From NCBI GenBank assembly GCA_019750455.1, contig JAIEOM010000033.1:1-41254 (forward strand): a stretch of 41,254 nt of DNA. Reading direction: 5' to 3'. This stretch comes from Sphingomonadales bacterium (GTDB lineage: Bacteria > Pseudomonadota > Alphaproteobacteria > Sphingomonadales > Sphingomonadaceae). The notes beneath the pieces are model-generated. The model was not told the DNA's origin, did not search any database, and was given only the letters and a program-made list of their open reading frames with translations. Of the stretch, positions 26,451-37,786 are shown piece after piece. Numbering within the stretch: position 1 is the first letter of the stretch; each line of letters opens with the position of its first letter. A program made the position numbers and the translations under genes.

Positions 26451-27371
26451 ATGATCGTGCGCTGCGCGGCTGCGATCATCGCTCCGCTTCTGCTTATCGG
26501 GCTGGCCGGGTGCAGCGATGCACCCGGCGGGTCCGATCCGGAGCGCCCCGCCCCCTCCCCGCTGCTTTACGAACTCGCCTCGGCTGACGGGACGGTGGAA
26601 GGCTGGATGTTCGGAACCATCCACGCCCTGCCTGACGGGATCGACTGGCGCACGCCCGCTATCGATGGTGTCATCGATGCAGCCGATCTGCTTGTGGTTG
26701 AGGTCGGCGGACTGAACAGGCGCGATGACCGGCGATCGATTTACGAGAGCCTGGCACAAAGCCCCGGCCATCCGCCGCTGGCCGAACGTGTTCCGGCTGA
26801 ATTGCGCCCGCAGCTTGCGGCCCTGATCGATCGTAGCGATCTCGATACCCGGGATTTCAGTGGGGAGGAAACCTGGGCGGTGGCCCTTGCCCTCGCCCGT
26901 GTCGGGGCTACGGGCAATCCTGCCAACGGCGTCGATGCAGCGCTGATCGACGACTTCTCGGGAAAGCGTCCGGTCCGGGAGCTGGAGGGACTGCGCGGGC
27001 AATTGTCCATCTTCGATCGCCTGCCAGAAACGCAGCAACGCAGCATGCTTGCTGCTGTCGTGCGCGAGAATGCGGAGGGCGGCAAGGACCCGGAACGCCT
27101 CCTGCGTGCATGGCTGACGGGCGATGCGACGGTGATCGAAGCTTCGACCCGCGAGGGCTTCCTCGCCGATCCGGCCACGCGCGAGGCGTTGCTGACGGGC
27201 CGGAACCGGCGATGGGTTGCCGCTCTCGTTCCGATGCTCGGGGAAGCCTCGCGCCCGCTCGTCGCGGTGGGCACCGCGCATCTTGTCGGCCCCGATGGGC
27301 TTGTCGCCCTCATTGAGGCGCAAGGCTATCGCGTCCGTCCGATCCCCACCGCCGCCCGCCCCGCACCCTAA
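26451..27371 (+). CDS. TraB/GumN family lipoprotein
   Basis: A 306-residue protein with a lipoprotein signal: a hydrophobic stretch ending LIGLAGC, so C21 would be lipidated. The TraB motifs are MFGTIHALP at about 53-61 and VGTAHLVG near 274-281. It is a paralogue of the preceding protein but differs in most positions. I chose the ATG at 26451. A GTG at 26427 would overlap the stop of the preceding gene by four bases and add eight residues, and the coupling makes it a real alternative. The pair is probably one transcript, with one soluble and one membrane-anchored member. Function unknown. Confidence 0.82.
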   Translation: MIVRCAAAIIAPLLLIGLAGCSDAPGGSDPERPAPSPLLYELASADGTVEGWMFGTIHALPDGIDWRTPAIDGVIDAADLLVVEVGGLNRRDDRRSIYESLAQSPGHPPLAERVPAELRPQLAALIDRSDLDTRDFSGEETWAVALALARVGATGNPANGVDAALIDDFSGKRPVRELEGLRGQLSIFDRLPETQQRSMLAAVVRENAEGGKDPERLLRAWLTGDATVIEASTREGFLADPATREALLTGRNRRWVAALVPMLGEASRPLVAVGTAHLVGPDGLVALIEAQGYRVRPIPTAARPAP

Positions 27372-27374
27372 ACC

Positions 27375-27402
27375 GGTTGCCTTTCGGGCAATCTCTCTCT
27401 AT
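27375..27402 (+). terminator. Weak terminator candidate after the TraB pair
   Basis: GGTTGCC (27375-27381) and GGCAATC (27387-27393) form a 7-bp stem with one G-U pair and a five-base loop, followed by TCTCTCTAT. The rest of the 119-bp gap to rplY shows nothing else I can support. Confidence 0.35.
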
Positions 27403-27490
27403 GGACCCGCGCTTCGATGCGTCCGGTCATCCCTGGAGGCGGTTGCATCGCTGACTACCTTTATCAAACACGCATTCGAAAGGCATCCGT

Positions 27491-28093
27491 ATGAGCGAGA
27501 CTCTTACCCTGCCGGCCGAAGCGCGCGAACGGGCTGGCAAGGGAGCCTCCCGAGCACTTCGCCGCGAAGGTCGGACCCCTGCTGTCATCTATGGCGGCAA
27601 GGAAGAACCCACCATGATCCACGTCGAGCAGAAGGAACTGGTGCGTCAGCTGGGCACCGGCCACTTCATGAACTCGATCGTCCTCATCGAGATCGGTGGC
27701 AAGACCGTCCGCACCCTGCCCAAGGATGTCGCCTTCCACCCGGTGACCGACCGCCCGACCCACGTCGATTTCCTGCGCCTGTCGGGTGACAGCAAGGTCG
27801 AAGTCTCGGTGCCGGTGGTGTTCGTCAACGAAGACGCCTCGCCCGGCCTCAAGAAGGGCGGCGTGCTCAACATCGTGCGTCACGAACTCGAACTGCTGTG
27901 CCCCAACGCGGACATTCCTGACGAGATCCAGATCGACGTCACCGGCCGCGAAATCGGCGATTCGATCCACATCAGCAACGTGACCCTGCCCAAGGGCGTG
28001 ACCAGCGTGATCACCGACCGCGATTTCACCATCGCAACCGTGATCGCCCCGTCGGGCCTCAAGAGCAGCGAAGGCGAAGCCGCTTCCGAGTAA
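27491..28093 (+). CDS. rplY: 50S ribosomal protein L25/general stress protein Ctc
   Basis: A 200-residue ribosomal protein of the long Ctc type. The N-terminal L25 domain begins [21 protein letters not shown] and contains [10 protein letters not shown]. The second beta domain ([25 protein letters not shown]) is characteristic of the Ctc form and binds 5S rRNA in the central protuberance. The C-terminal tail is short and acidic. The ATG has GAAAGGC upstream. It lies before pth, the common arrangement in alphaproteobacteria, but a strong terminator separates the two. Confidence 0.96.
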   Translation: MSETLTLPAEARERAGKGASRALRREGRTPAVIYGGKEEPTMIHVEQKELVRQLGTGHFMNSIVLIEIGGKTVRTLPKDVAFHPVTDRPTHVDFLRLSGDSKVEVSVPVVFVNEDASPGLKKGGVLNIVRHELELLCPNADIPDEIQIDVTGREIGDSIHISNVTLPKGVTSVITDRDFTIATVIAPSGLKSSEGEAASE

Positions 28094-28120
28094 GCGCGCC
28101 GCCATTCACGGCTTTCAGAA

Positions 28121-28159
28121 CGCCGGGCTTCCTTCGCGGGAAGTCCGGCGTTTCGTTTT
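28121..28159 (+). terminator. Terminator after rplY
   Basis: CGCCGGGCTTCC (28121-28132) pairs with GGGAAGTCCGGCG (28138-28150, one G-U pair) around a TTCGC loop, followed by the T-rich TTTCGTTTT. It lies between rplY and pth. Confidence 0.85.
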
Positions 28160-28186
28160 ATGCAAGGGAGCGGTAGGGAACACGTC

Positions 28187-28756
28187 ATGCAGATCTGGGT
28201 CGGCCTTGGAAATCCCGGACCGCGCTATGCGCTCCACCGGCACAATGTCGGCTTCATGGCCGTGGACGTGATCGCGGACATGCACTCCTTCGGCCCGGAG
28301 CAGAAGAAATTCAGCGGTTGGGCGCAGGAGGGGCGGATCGGCACGCAGAAGGTGCTGCTGCTCAAGCCTGCCACCTTCATGAACGAAAGCGGCCGCGCCG
28401 TGGGCGAGGCGCTGCGCTTCTACAAGCTGGGCACCGACGCGCTGACCGTATTCCACGACGAGCTCGATCTTGCGCCCTTCAAGGTCAAGGTGAAGCAGGG
28501 CGGCGGACATGCGGGGCACAATGGCCTGCGCTCGATCGACCAGCATTGCGGGCCGGATTTCCGCCGCGTGCGGCTCGGGATCGGCCATCCCGGCCACAAG
28601 GATCGCGTGACGGGCCACGTCCTCGGCAACTTCGCCAAGGCCGAGGAGGATGATCTCGCCGCGATGCTCGGCGCGATCGGTGCGGAAGCGGAATGGCTCG
28701 CCAAGGGTGATGACGTGCGGTTCATGAACGATGTTGCGCTCAGGATGCAGGAGTAG
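28187..28756 (+). CDS. pth: Peptidyl-tRNA hydrolase
   Basis: A 189-residue enzyme that frees tRNA from dropped-off peptidyl-tRNA. GLGNPGPRYALHRHNVGF at about 6-23 contains N9 and the catalytic H19. PATFMNESG holds the next conserved asparagine and VFHDELDL the aspartate. GGHAGHNGLRS and RLGIGHP follow as in the family. Length is normal. The ATG at 28187 has AGGGA eight bases upstream; the frame is open to 28160. It follows the terminator of rplY and is followed six bases later by a DUF1330 gene. Confidence 0.97.
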   Translation: MQIWVGLGNPGPRYALHRHNVGFMAVDVIADMHSFGPEQKKFSGWAQEGRIGTQKVLLLKPATFMNESGRAVGEALRFYKLGTDALTVFHDELDLAPFKVKVKQGGGHAGHNGLRSIDQHCGPDFRRVRLGIGHPGHKDRVTGHVLGNFAKAEEDDLAAMLGAIGAEAEWLAKGDDVRFMNDVALRMQE

Positions 28757-28761
28757 CAGGC

Positions 28762-29184
28762 ATGGCCACGGAACGCGCATTTCTCGACGTCACGCCCGAA
28801 CAGGGAGCGTCATTCTTCGGTACGCCCGATCAGGGCCCGGTGGTGATGCTCAACCTCCTGCGCTTCCGCGAGACGGCAGACTATTCCCACGCCCCGGACC
28901 TTAGGCCGGCCGATGCCATCAGCGGCGCACAGGCCTATGCCCGCTACATGAGTGAGATGCGTCCATTGCTTGAGGCGAGCGGCGGTGCAGTGCTGTTTTC
29001 GGGCACCGGCGCGCCATTCCTGATCGGGCCGCAGGACGAATACTGGGACCATGTTCTGCTGGTGCGACAGGCCAGCAAGGCGGCCTTCCTCGCATTCGCC
29101 AGCGATCCCGAAGCGCAACGCATCACCGCCCACCGCACCGCAGCGATCAGCGATTCCCGGCTGCTGCCGATCCACGCCGACTGA
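28762..29184 (+). CDS. DUF1330 domain protein
   Basis: A 140-residue ferredoxin-like-fold protein. VVMLNLLRFRE at about 27-37 and QAYARYMSEMRPLLEASGGAVLFSG at about 56-80 are typical of DUF1330, which contains uncharacterised enzymes or stress proteins. The late DHVLLVRQASKAAFLAFASDPEAQR helix also fits. No catalytic residues can be named. It starts 6 bp after pth with AGGAGTAGCAGGC spanning the junction as its ribosome binding site, so it is translated from the pth transcript. It is followed by a P-loop protein 7 bp downstream. Confidence 0.8.
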   Translation: MATERAFLDVTPEQGASFFGTPDQGPVVMLNLLRFRETADYSHAPDLRPADAISGAQAYARYMSEMRPLLEASGGAVLFSGTGAPFLIGPQDEYWDHVLLVRQASKAAFLAFASDPEAQRITAHRTAAISDSRLLPIHAD

Positions 29185-29190
29185 TCCGCG

Positions 29191-29697
29191 ATGAACCGCG
29201 TCCTCATCATCGGACCCTGCGGTTCAGGAAAAAGCACGCTTGCCCGCGAACTCGCGCCGCGCATGGGCCTGCCGCTTGTCCACATGGACCAGTTGGGTTG
29301 GCGCGCTGGCTGGATCGAAACGGACAAGGCGGAACTGAACGCCCGCCTTGCCGAGGCCGTCGCGCAGGACCAATGGCTGATCGAGGGCAATTACGGCAGC
29401 ACTCTCGCCCCGCGGCTCGAACGGGCGGATACGGTGATCTACCTCGATTTCCCGATCCGGCTGTGCCTGTGGCGGCTGATCAAGCGGATCGTCACGCTGC
29501 GTGGCCAGTCGCGGCCCGACATGCCTGAAGGCTGCCCGGAACGCTTCGATGCGGCGTTTTTCTGGTATGTGATGAACTGGAACACCGGCCCGCGTCCCCG
29601 CACCGAGGCGAAGCTTGCGGGGTATGCCGGCAACCTTGTGCGGTTGACCTCGCCTGCGATGCTTGCGCAATGGCGCAAAGCCAATAGTCTGGACTGA
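29191..29697 (+). CDS. P-loop NTPase, adenylate kinase/topology-modulation-like
   Basis: A 168-residue protein. The Walker A motif is GPCGSGKST at residues 8-16, followed by LVHMDQLGWRAGW and LIEGNYGSTLAPRL. These resemble the FlaR/topology modulation group, whose members are annotated as adenylate kinase-like kinases of unknown substrate. There is no recognisable lid or ATPase sensor motif. FDAAFFWYVMNWN near residue 115-127 and RPDMPEG before it also fit the group. The stop TGA is followed by 26 bp and then the Tat-signal SDR gene. It continues the co-directional run from pth. Confidence 0.82.
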   Translation: MNRVLIIGPCGSGKSTLARELAPRMGLPLVHMDQLGWRAGWIETDKAELNARLAEAVAQDQWLIEGNYGSTLAPRLERADTVIYLDFPIRLCLWRLIKRIVTLRGQSRPDMPEGCPERFDAAFFWYVMNWNTGPRPRTEAKLAGYAGNLVRLTSPAMLAQWRKANSLD

Positions 29698-29722
29698 TCG
29701 CGTTCAGCCAAGGACTGCTCCC

Positions 29723-30718
29723 ATGACCCTCGATCGCCGCACCCTTCTTGCGGGCGCCGCCGCCACTGCCGCTCTTGCTACCCAGCGCGCGCAGGCGACC
29801 GAGCCGGTTTACAGCCCCGATGTCAGCTTGAAGGGCACAAGCGTGCTGATTACCGGATGCTCGTCCGGCTTCGGACGGCTGACGGCGGAGTTGCTCGCGC
29901 GGCGGGGCGCGCGGGTCTTTGCCACAATGCGCAATCTTCCACGCCCTGAAGCAGACGAGCTGATCGCGCTGGCGAAGGCCGAAGACCTCAAGCTGCATAT
30001 TATCGGCATCGACGTGACCGAACTCGATCAGGTCAATGCCGGTGTCAAGGAAGCCGAGCGCATCAATGGCGGGCCCTTGGACGTGCTGGTGAACAACGCC
30101 GGGATCGGTATCACCTCGCCCGTCGAGGTGCAGGATATGACCGCTACCCGCCTGATCTTCGATACCAACGTGTTCGGCCCGCACCGCATGGCGCGCGCCG
30201 TGCTGCCGGGAATGCGCAAGGCCCAGCGCGGTCTGATCATCCAGATTTCCAGCCAGCTGGGCCGCGTCATCACGCCGTGGTCCGGGCATTACTCGGCCAC
30301 CAAGTTCGCGCTGGAAGCCATGAGCGAACAGCTCGCTTACGAACTGGTGCCGCACGGCATCGACGTATCGATCATCGAACCCGGCGGCTATCCGACCAAG
30401 GTGTGGGTCAACCGCAATGCCTATTCGCTCGCGCTGAAAGCGCGTTCGATGGCGGTGCACAGCGCAGGCTATCCCGATCAGGTCGCGCGCATGGGGCAGG
30501 AGGATGGATCGGGCCGGAGCAACGATCCGGCGGATGTCGCGCGCGCCATCACGGCTTTGATCGCGCAGCCTCCCGGCACCCGCCCGCTGCGCCTGCCGGT
30601 CTCGCCCGGCAACAAGCCGCAGGTGCCGATCAACGAAGTCACGGCGCGGGTGCAGAGCGAGTGGCTGGGGGGCTCGCCCGTCATGGGTCCGCTGATGCGC
30701 GCGGTTCACGGACGGTGA
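29723..30718 (+). CDS. Short-chain dehydrogenase with a Tat-like signal
   Basis: A 331-residue SDR. The N-terminus MTLDRRTLLAGAAATAALAT has the twin arginine and hydrophobic stretch of a Tat signal, and the AQA site follows at 23-25. The Rossmann motif TGCSSGFG is at 44-51, NNAG at 124-127, serine at 176-177 and the catalytic pair Y190-K194 (YSATK). This gives a complete classical SDR active site. The presence of an export signal on a nicotinamide-dependent enzyme is unusual. It could be a folded cofactor-loaded export, a misread start or a membrane-tethered enzyme. The ATG at 29723 has AAGGA nine bases upstream; an in-frame upstream region to 29663 is a shadow. Substrate unknown. Confidence 0.86.
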   Translation: MTLDRRTLLAGAAATAALATQRAQATEPVYSPDVSLKGTSVLITGCSSGFGRLTAELLARRGARVFATMRNLPRPEADELIALAKAEDLKLHIIGIDVTELDQVNAGVKEAERINGGPLDVLVNNAGIGITSPVEVQDMTATRLIFDTNVFGPHRMARAVLPGMRKAQRGLIIQISSQLGRVITPWSGHYSATKFALEAMSEQLAYELVPHGIDVSIIEPGGYPTKVWVNRNAYSLALKARSMAVHSAGYPDQVARMGQEDGSGRSNDPADVARAITALIAQPPGTRPLRLPVSPGNKPQVPINEVTARVQSEWLGGSPVMGPLMRAVHGR

Positions 30719-30785
30719 GGCTCTAGCCATCTGCCCCCCTCCCCGCTAAGGGCGGCGCTTTCCAGCTAGCCAGGGCACAATCATC

Positions 30786-31886
30786 ATGGGTTTCCGTTGC
30801 GGGATCGTCGGCCTGCCGAATGTCGGCAAGTCCACACTGTTCAATGCGCTCACCGAGACGCAGGCCGCACAGGCGGCGAACTATCCCTTCTGCACGATCG
30901 AGCCCAATGTCGGGCAGGTCGCCGTGCCTGATGAACGCCTCCAGAAGATCGCCGCCATCGCCAAGAGCGCGAAGATCATCGAAACCCAGCTCGGCTTCGT
31001 CGACATCGCCGGCCTCGTGAAGGGCGCGAGCAAGGGTGAAGGGCTCGGCAACCAGTTCCTCGGCAATATCCGCGAGGTGGATGCCATCGTCCACGTGCTG
31101 CGCTGCTTTGAGGATGACGACATCCAGCACGTCGCCAACAAGGTCGATCCCATTGCCGATGCCGAAGTGGTCGAAACCGAGCTGATGCTCTCCGATCTCG
31201 AAAGCCTCGAAAAGCGGGTTCCCGCCGCAGCCAAGCGCGGGGCCGCCGGCGACAAGGAGGCCAAGGCGATGGCGAGCGTCCTCGGGCAGGCGCTGGAATT
31301 GCTGCGCGATGGCAAGCCCGCGCGCCTGACAGAACCCAAGGACGAGGAAGAAGCGCGGCTCTTCAAGCAGGCGCAGCTGCTCACCGCCAAGCCTGTGCTC
31401 TATGTCTGCAACGTTGCCGAAGAGGACGCAGCGACAGGCAATGCGCTGTCCGAAAAGGTCTTCGCCAAGGCAGCAGCCGAGGGCGCCGAGGCGGTGGTGG
31501 TCTCGGCCGCGATCGAGGCCGAACTGGTCGCCATGCCTGAAGAAGACCGCGGCGAGTTTCTCGAAGCCCTCGGGCTGACCGAAAGCGGCCTCGCCCGGGT
31601 GATCCGCGCCGGATACAAGCTGCTCGGCCTCAAGACCTTCTTCACCGCCGGCCCCAAGGAAGCGCGCGCCTGGACTTTCCCGGCGGGCGCCAAGGCCCCG
31701 CAGGCGGCGGGCGAGATCCACTCGGACTTCGAACGTGGGTTCATCCGCGCCGAGACCATTGCCTATGACGATTACGTCACGCTCGGCGGCGAAGCGGGCG
31801 CCAAGGAAGCGGGCAAGCTGCGGCAGGAAGGCAAGGAATACGTGGTGCAGGACGGCGACGTGCTGCTCTTCAAGTTCAACGTCTGA
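30786..31886 (+). CDS. ychF: Redox-regulated ATPase YchF (OLA1 family)
   Basis: A 366-residue Obg-like protein. The G1 loop is GLPNVGKST at 9-17, NYPFCTIEPNVG at about 36-47 is the switch I region, DIAGLVKGASKGEGLGNQFL is the switch II signature, and the C-terminal TGS-like domain ends VVQDGDVLLFKFNV. YchF/OLA1 prefers ATP to GTP and binds the ribosome; it affects stress responses. Length is normal. No strong SD is visible before the ATG. Monocistronic or first of a short run with the ENPP-type gene. Confidence 0.97.
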   Translation: MGFRCGIVGLPNVGKSTLFNALTETQAAQAANYPFCTIEPNVGQVAVPDERLQKIAAIAKSAKIIETQLGFVDIAGLVKGASKGEGLGNQFLGNIREVDAIVHVLRCFEDDDIQHVANKVDPIADAEVVETELMLSDLESLEKRVPAAAKRGAAGDKEAKAMASVLGQALELLRDGKPARLTEPKDEEEARLFKQAQLLTAKPVLYVCNVAEEDAATGNALSEKVFAKAAAEGAEAVVVSAAIEAELVAMPEEDRGEFLEALGLTESGLARVIRAGYKLLGLKTFFTAGPKEARAWTFPAGAKAPQAAGEIHSDFERGFIRAETIAYDDYVTLGGEAGAKEAGKLRQEGKEYVVQDGDVLLFKFNV

Positions 31887-31933
31887 GCCCGGCTGCCACA
31901 AGCCTGTCCCGCAACGCCTTTAGGGCATATGCC

Positions 31934-33135
31934 ATGCGCATCGTTCTGCTGATCATCGCCCTGCTCGCCGCTCCCTTTGCCGCTGCTGCAAAGGACGTGC
32001 AGCGTCCCGTGACCGTGCTGGTCGGAATCGACGGGTTCCGGGCCGATTATCTCGAGCGGGGCGTCACGCCCCGCCTCTCCGCACTCGCCAAGGCAGGCAC
32101 CAGCGCGGCGATGCGCCCGTCCTTCCCCACCAAGACCTTCCCCAACCACTATGCTCTGGTCACCGGCAAGCGGCCCGACCGCAACGGGATCGTCGGCAAT
32201 TCGATGATCGATCCGCGCCGTCCGGGTGTGATGTTCAGCCTGGGCAACACGCAGCAAGCGCTCGATCCCTTCTGGTGGAACGAGGCAGAACCTGTGTGGA
32301 TCACCGCCGAAAAGGCAGGTCTGCGCACCGCGACGATGTTCTGGCCGGGAAGCGAGGTACCCTTCGAAGGCCGCCGCCCGGCGGACTGGCTGCGCTATGA
32401 CCAGAACGTCACCAACGTGCAGCGGGTCAACACGCTGCTCGACTGGTTGCGCCGCCCCGCCAGCATTCGTCCGGCCTTCGCGACGATCTATTTCGACACG
32501 GTCGACACCATCGGCCACCGCTTCGGACCCGACAGTGCGGAAGTGAACGCAGCGCTTGCGGAAGTGGACGCCCGGATCGGCGAACTGGTGGACGGCGCGG
32601 CGGCGTTGGGCGTACCGCTCAACCTTGTGATCGTCGCCGACCACGGGATGCGCGCGGCCGACGATAGCCGCGTGATCCAGCTCGATACGATCATCGACCG
32701 GGCAAGCTACATCGCGGTCGAGACTGGCCCCTATGCCGCGATCGAGCCGGTGGCTGGCACCGACAACCGCGTGGCCGATGCGCTGCTGGTCCCGCACGAA
32801 CACATGACCTGTTCGCGCAAGGAAGACCTGCCCGCGCGCCTGCACTGGGGCAAGCATCCCCGCGTCGCAGCGATCATCTGCATCGCCGAGGCAGGCTGGA
32901 CCATTCTTTCGGGCACACCGGCCTACCCGGTGCGGGGCGGAGCCCATGGTTATGACAATGCCGATCCGGAGATGCTCGCGATCTTCATCGCCAGCGACCC
33001 CGCCTTCGCAAAGGGCGCACAGCTGCCAGTGTTCGATAACGTCGCGGTGACCGCATTGCTGCGCGCGGCGCTGGGTTTGCCCGAGGATGCAGACGCGGAT
33101 GGTAGCCTGGCTGACGTGAAGGCCGCGCTTCGGCG

Positions 33136-33139
<4 letters not shown>
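31934..33139 (+). CDS. Ectonucleotide pyrophosphatase/phosphodiesterase-type hydrolase, secreted
   Basis: A 401-residue alkaline-phosphatase-superfamily enzyme with a signal peptide (residues 1 to about 19, APFAAAA). The metal-binding and catalytic pattern is complete. It has D33 in GIDGFRADY, the nucleophilic threonine T68 in SFPTKTFPNHY, FDTVDTIGHRFGPDS, VIVADHGM and GAHGYDN near the C-terminus. This matches the ENPP family of bacterial nucleotide pyrophosphatases and phosphodiesterases, with likely periplasmic localisation. The substrate is not fixed by the sequence. The TAG stop shares four bases (TTAG) with the stop of the convergent mutL gene. Confidence 0.9.
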
Positions 33140-36242
<3,103 letters not shown>

Positions 36243-36278
36243 TCCGCGCCGATGTGATCCAGAAGGGACTATAGAGCC

Positions 36279-37232
36279 ATGGCGCACCCCTCTTCGCGCC
36301 GCGCCGGCTTCTCGAAAAAAGCGCAGTTTTCGCTGTTCACCGGCTACCTGCTGGCCGGTGGCGGAGCATTGTTGGGCGCGGTGCTGCTCGCCTTGTCATT
36401 GTGGCAACCGGAAGCTTTTGCACCTCTGCGCGGCGTTGCGGGCGAGGTTGTCGCCCCGGTCGGCAGCGGCACGGCTGTCGCGCGGTCGAGCGGACAGGGT
36501 TTTTTCGCCAGCATCGCTGCCTATTTCAACGCCGGCGCCCAGAACGCCGAGTTGCGCCGCGAGAACGAGCTGGCGCGCATAAGGCTGGCCGAAGCCGATG
36601 CCATCGCTGCCGAAAACCGCCGGCTGAAGGGCCTGCTTGGCCTGCGCGATGGCGAGAGCAAGCCGGTGGCGGTCACGCGCCTGGTCGGCTCCACGGCGAC
36701 GAGCGGGCGGCGCCATGCCTATATCGGCGCCGGCTCGGCCAGCGGCGTGCAGCCGGGGATGCCGGTGCTTTCGGAAAGGGGCGTGATCGGCCGGGTGCTG
36801 GAGACCGGGCGGAATTCGGCGCGCGTGCTGCTGCTTACCGATAGCGAAAGCGTGCTGCCGGTGCGCCGCGCGACCGACAATGTCATCGCCTTTGCCGAAG
36901 GACGCGGTGACGGACTGCTGCGCATCCGTCTGGTCAATCTCGGCGTCAATCCGCTTAAGGTCGGCGACATGATGGTGACCAGCGGCGCGGGGGGATATTA
37001 CCGGCCGGGTGTGGCGGTTGCGGTGATCGCCAAGATCACCCCCGACGGCGGCATCGCCCGTCTGGTAGCCGAGCCGGGGGCGACCAACTTTGTGTCTGTC
37101 CTGCCGGTGCATCAGGCTCAGGCCATCGCGGAACTTGAGGCGCCCGAGAGTGTCGGGGACACGCCCTCCCCCGCGCCGACCTCTGCCGCGTCCGCTTCGG
37201 CGGCTGTCCCGCCTGCGACGGCGGAGGAGTGA
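36279..37232 (+). CDS. mreC: Rod shape-determining protein MreC
   Basis: A 317-residue bitopic protein. A single hydrophobic segment at about residues 16-44 is followed by a coiled coil (FNAGAQNAELRRENELARIRLAEADAI, near 82-108) and the beta-barrel domain, with RRHAYIGAGSASGVQPGMPVLSERGVIGRVLETG. It links MreB to the periplasmic wall enzymes. The C-terminal 50 residues are Pro/Ala/Ser rich. The stop overlaps the mreD start by one base, with GGAGGAG just before the junction as the ribosome binding site. Second gene of the elongasome operon. Confidence 0.96.
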   Translation: MAHPSSRRAGFSKKAQFSLFTGYLLAGGGALLGAVLLALSLWQPEAFAPLRGVAGEVVAPVGSGTAVARSSGQGFFASIAAYFNAGAQNAELRRENELARIRLAEADAIAAENRRLKGLLGLRDGESKPVAVTRLVGSTATSGRRHAYIGAGSASGVQPGMPVLSERGVIGRVLETGRNSARVLLLTDSESVLPVRRATDNVIAFAEGRGDGLLRIRLVNLGVNPLKVGDMMVTSGAGGYYRPGVAVAVIAKITPDGGIARLVAEPGATNFVSVLPVHQAQAIAELEAPESVGDTPSPAPTSAASASAAVPPATAEE

Positions 37233-37786
37233 TGGAGCGGCTCGATCCACGCGCCCGCTCGGACATTTACGGAAGGCGCATCAACCGTGCGCCCGATCCA
37301 TGGCGCGTGCGGCTCGTGCCTTATGCCTCGATCATGCTCGCATCTGTCCTGCCGGTTCTGCTGATCGCCGATACCATGCCGCTGTTGCCGTCCCTCGGCT
37401 TCCTGCTGCTGCTGGCCTGGCGCATGGTCCGGCCCGGGCTGCTGCCGCTATGGGCCGGTGCGCCGCTCGGGGCTTTCGATGATCTGGTCAGCGGCCAGCC
37501 CTTCGGCTGCGCGATCTTTCTGTGGTCGCTTGCGATGATCGCCATCGAACTGATCGAGACCCGCTTTCCCTGGCGCGGGTTCTGGCAGGACTGGTTCACC
37601 GCCAGCGTCATGTCGGTTGTCTACTGGCTTGCCAGCCTGTTGTTCTCCGGCGCGAGCCTCACCCCAGAAATGGTGGGTGCCGCCGCCCCGCAGGCCTTGC
37701 TTGCGATACTGCTTTATCCGATCATCACCCGCATTGTAGCCGGACTGGACCGGTTCCGCCTCGCCCGGGCGCGGACAATCGACTGA
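37232..37786 (+). CDS. mreD: Rod shape-determining protein MreD
   Basis: A 184-residue membrane protein with about five or six hydrophobic segments, the usual form of MreD. The family is little conserved, so the call rests mainly on size, topology and position between mreC and mrdA. Recognisable pieces are LPLWAGAPLGAFDDLVSGQPFG and ETRFPWRGFWQDW. The ATG overlaps the mreC stop by one base; a GTG one codon earlier is an alternative. The stop overlaps the mrdA start by one base, so the three genes are coupled. MreD is thought to assist MreC in the inner membrane. Confidence 0.92.
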   Translation: MERLDPRARSDIYGRRINRAPDPWRVRLVPYASIMLASVLPVLLIADTMPLLPSLGFLLLLAWRMVRPGLLPLWAGAPLGAFDDLVSGQPFGCAIFLWSLAMIAIELIETRFPWRGFWQDWFTASVMSVVYWLASLLFSGASLTPEMVGAAAPQALLAILLYPIITRIVAGLDRFRLARARTID

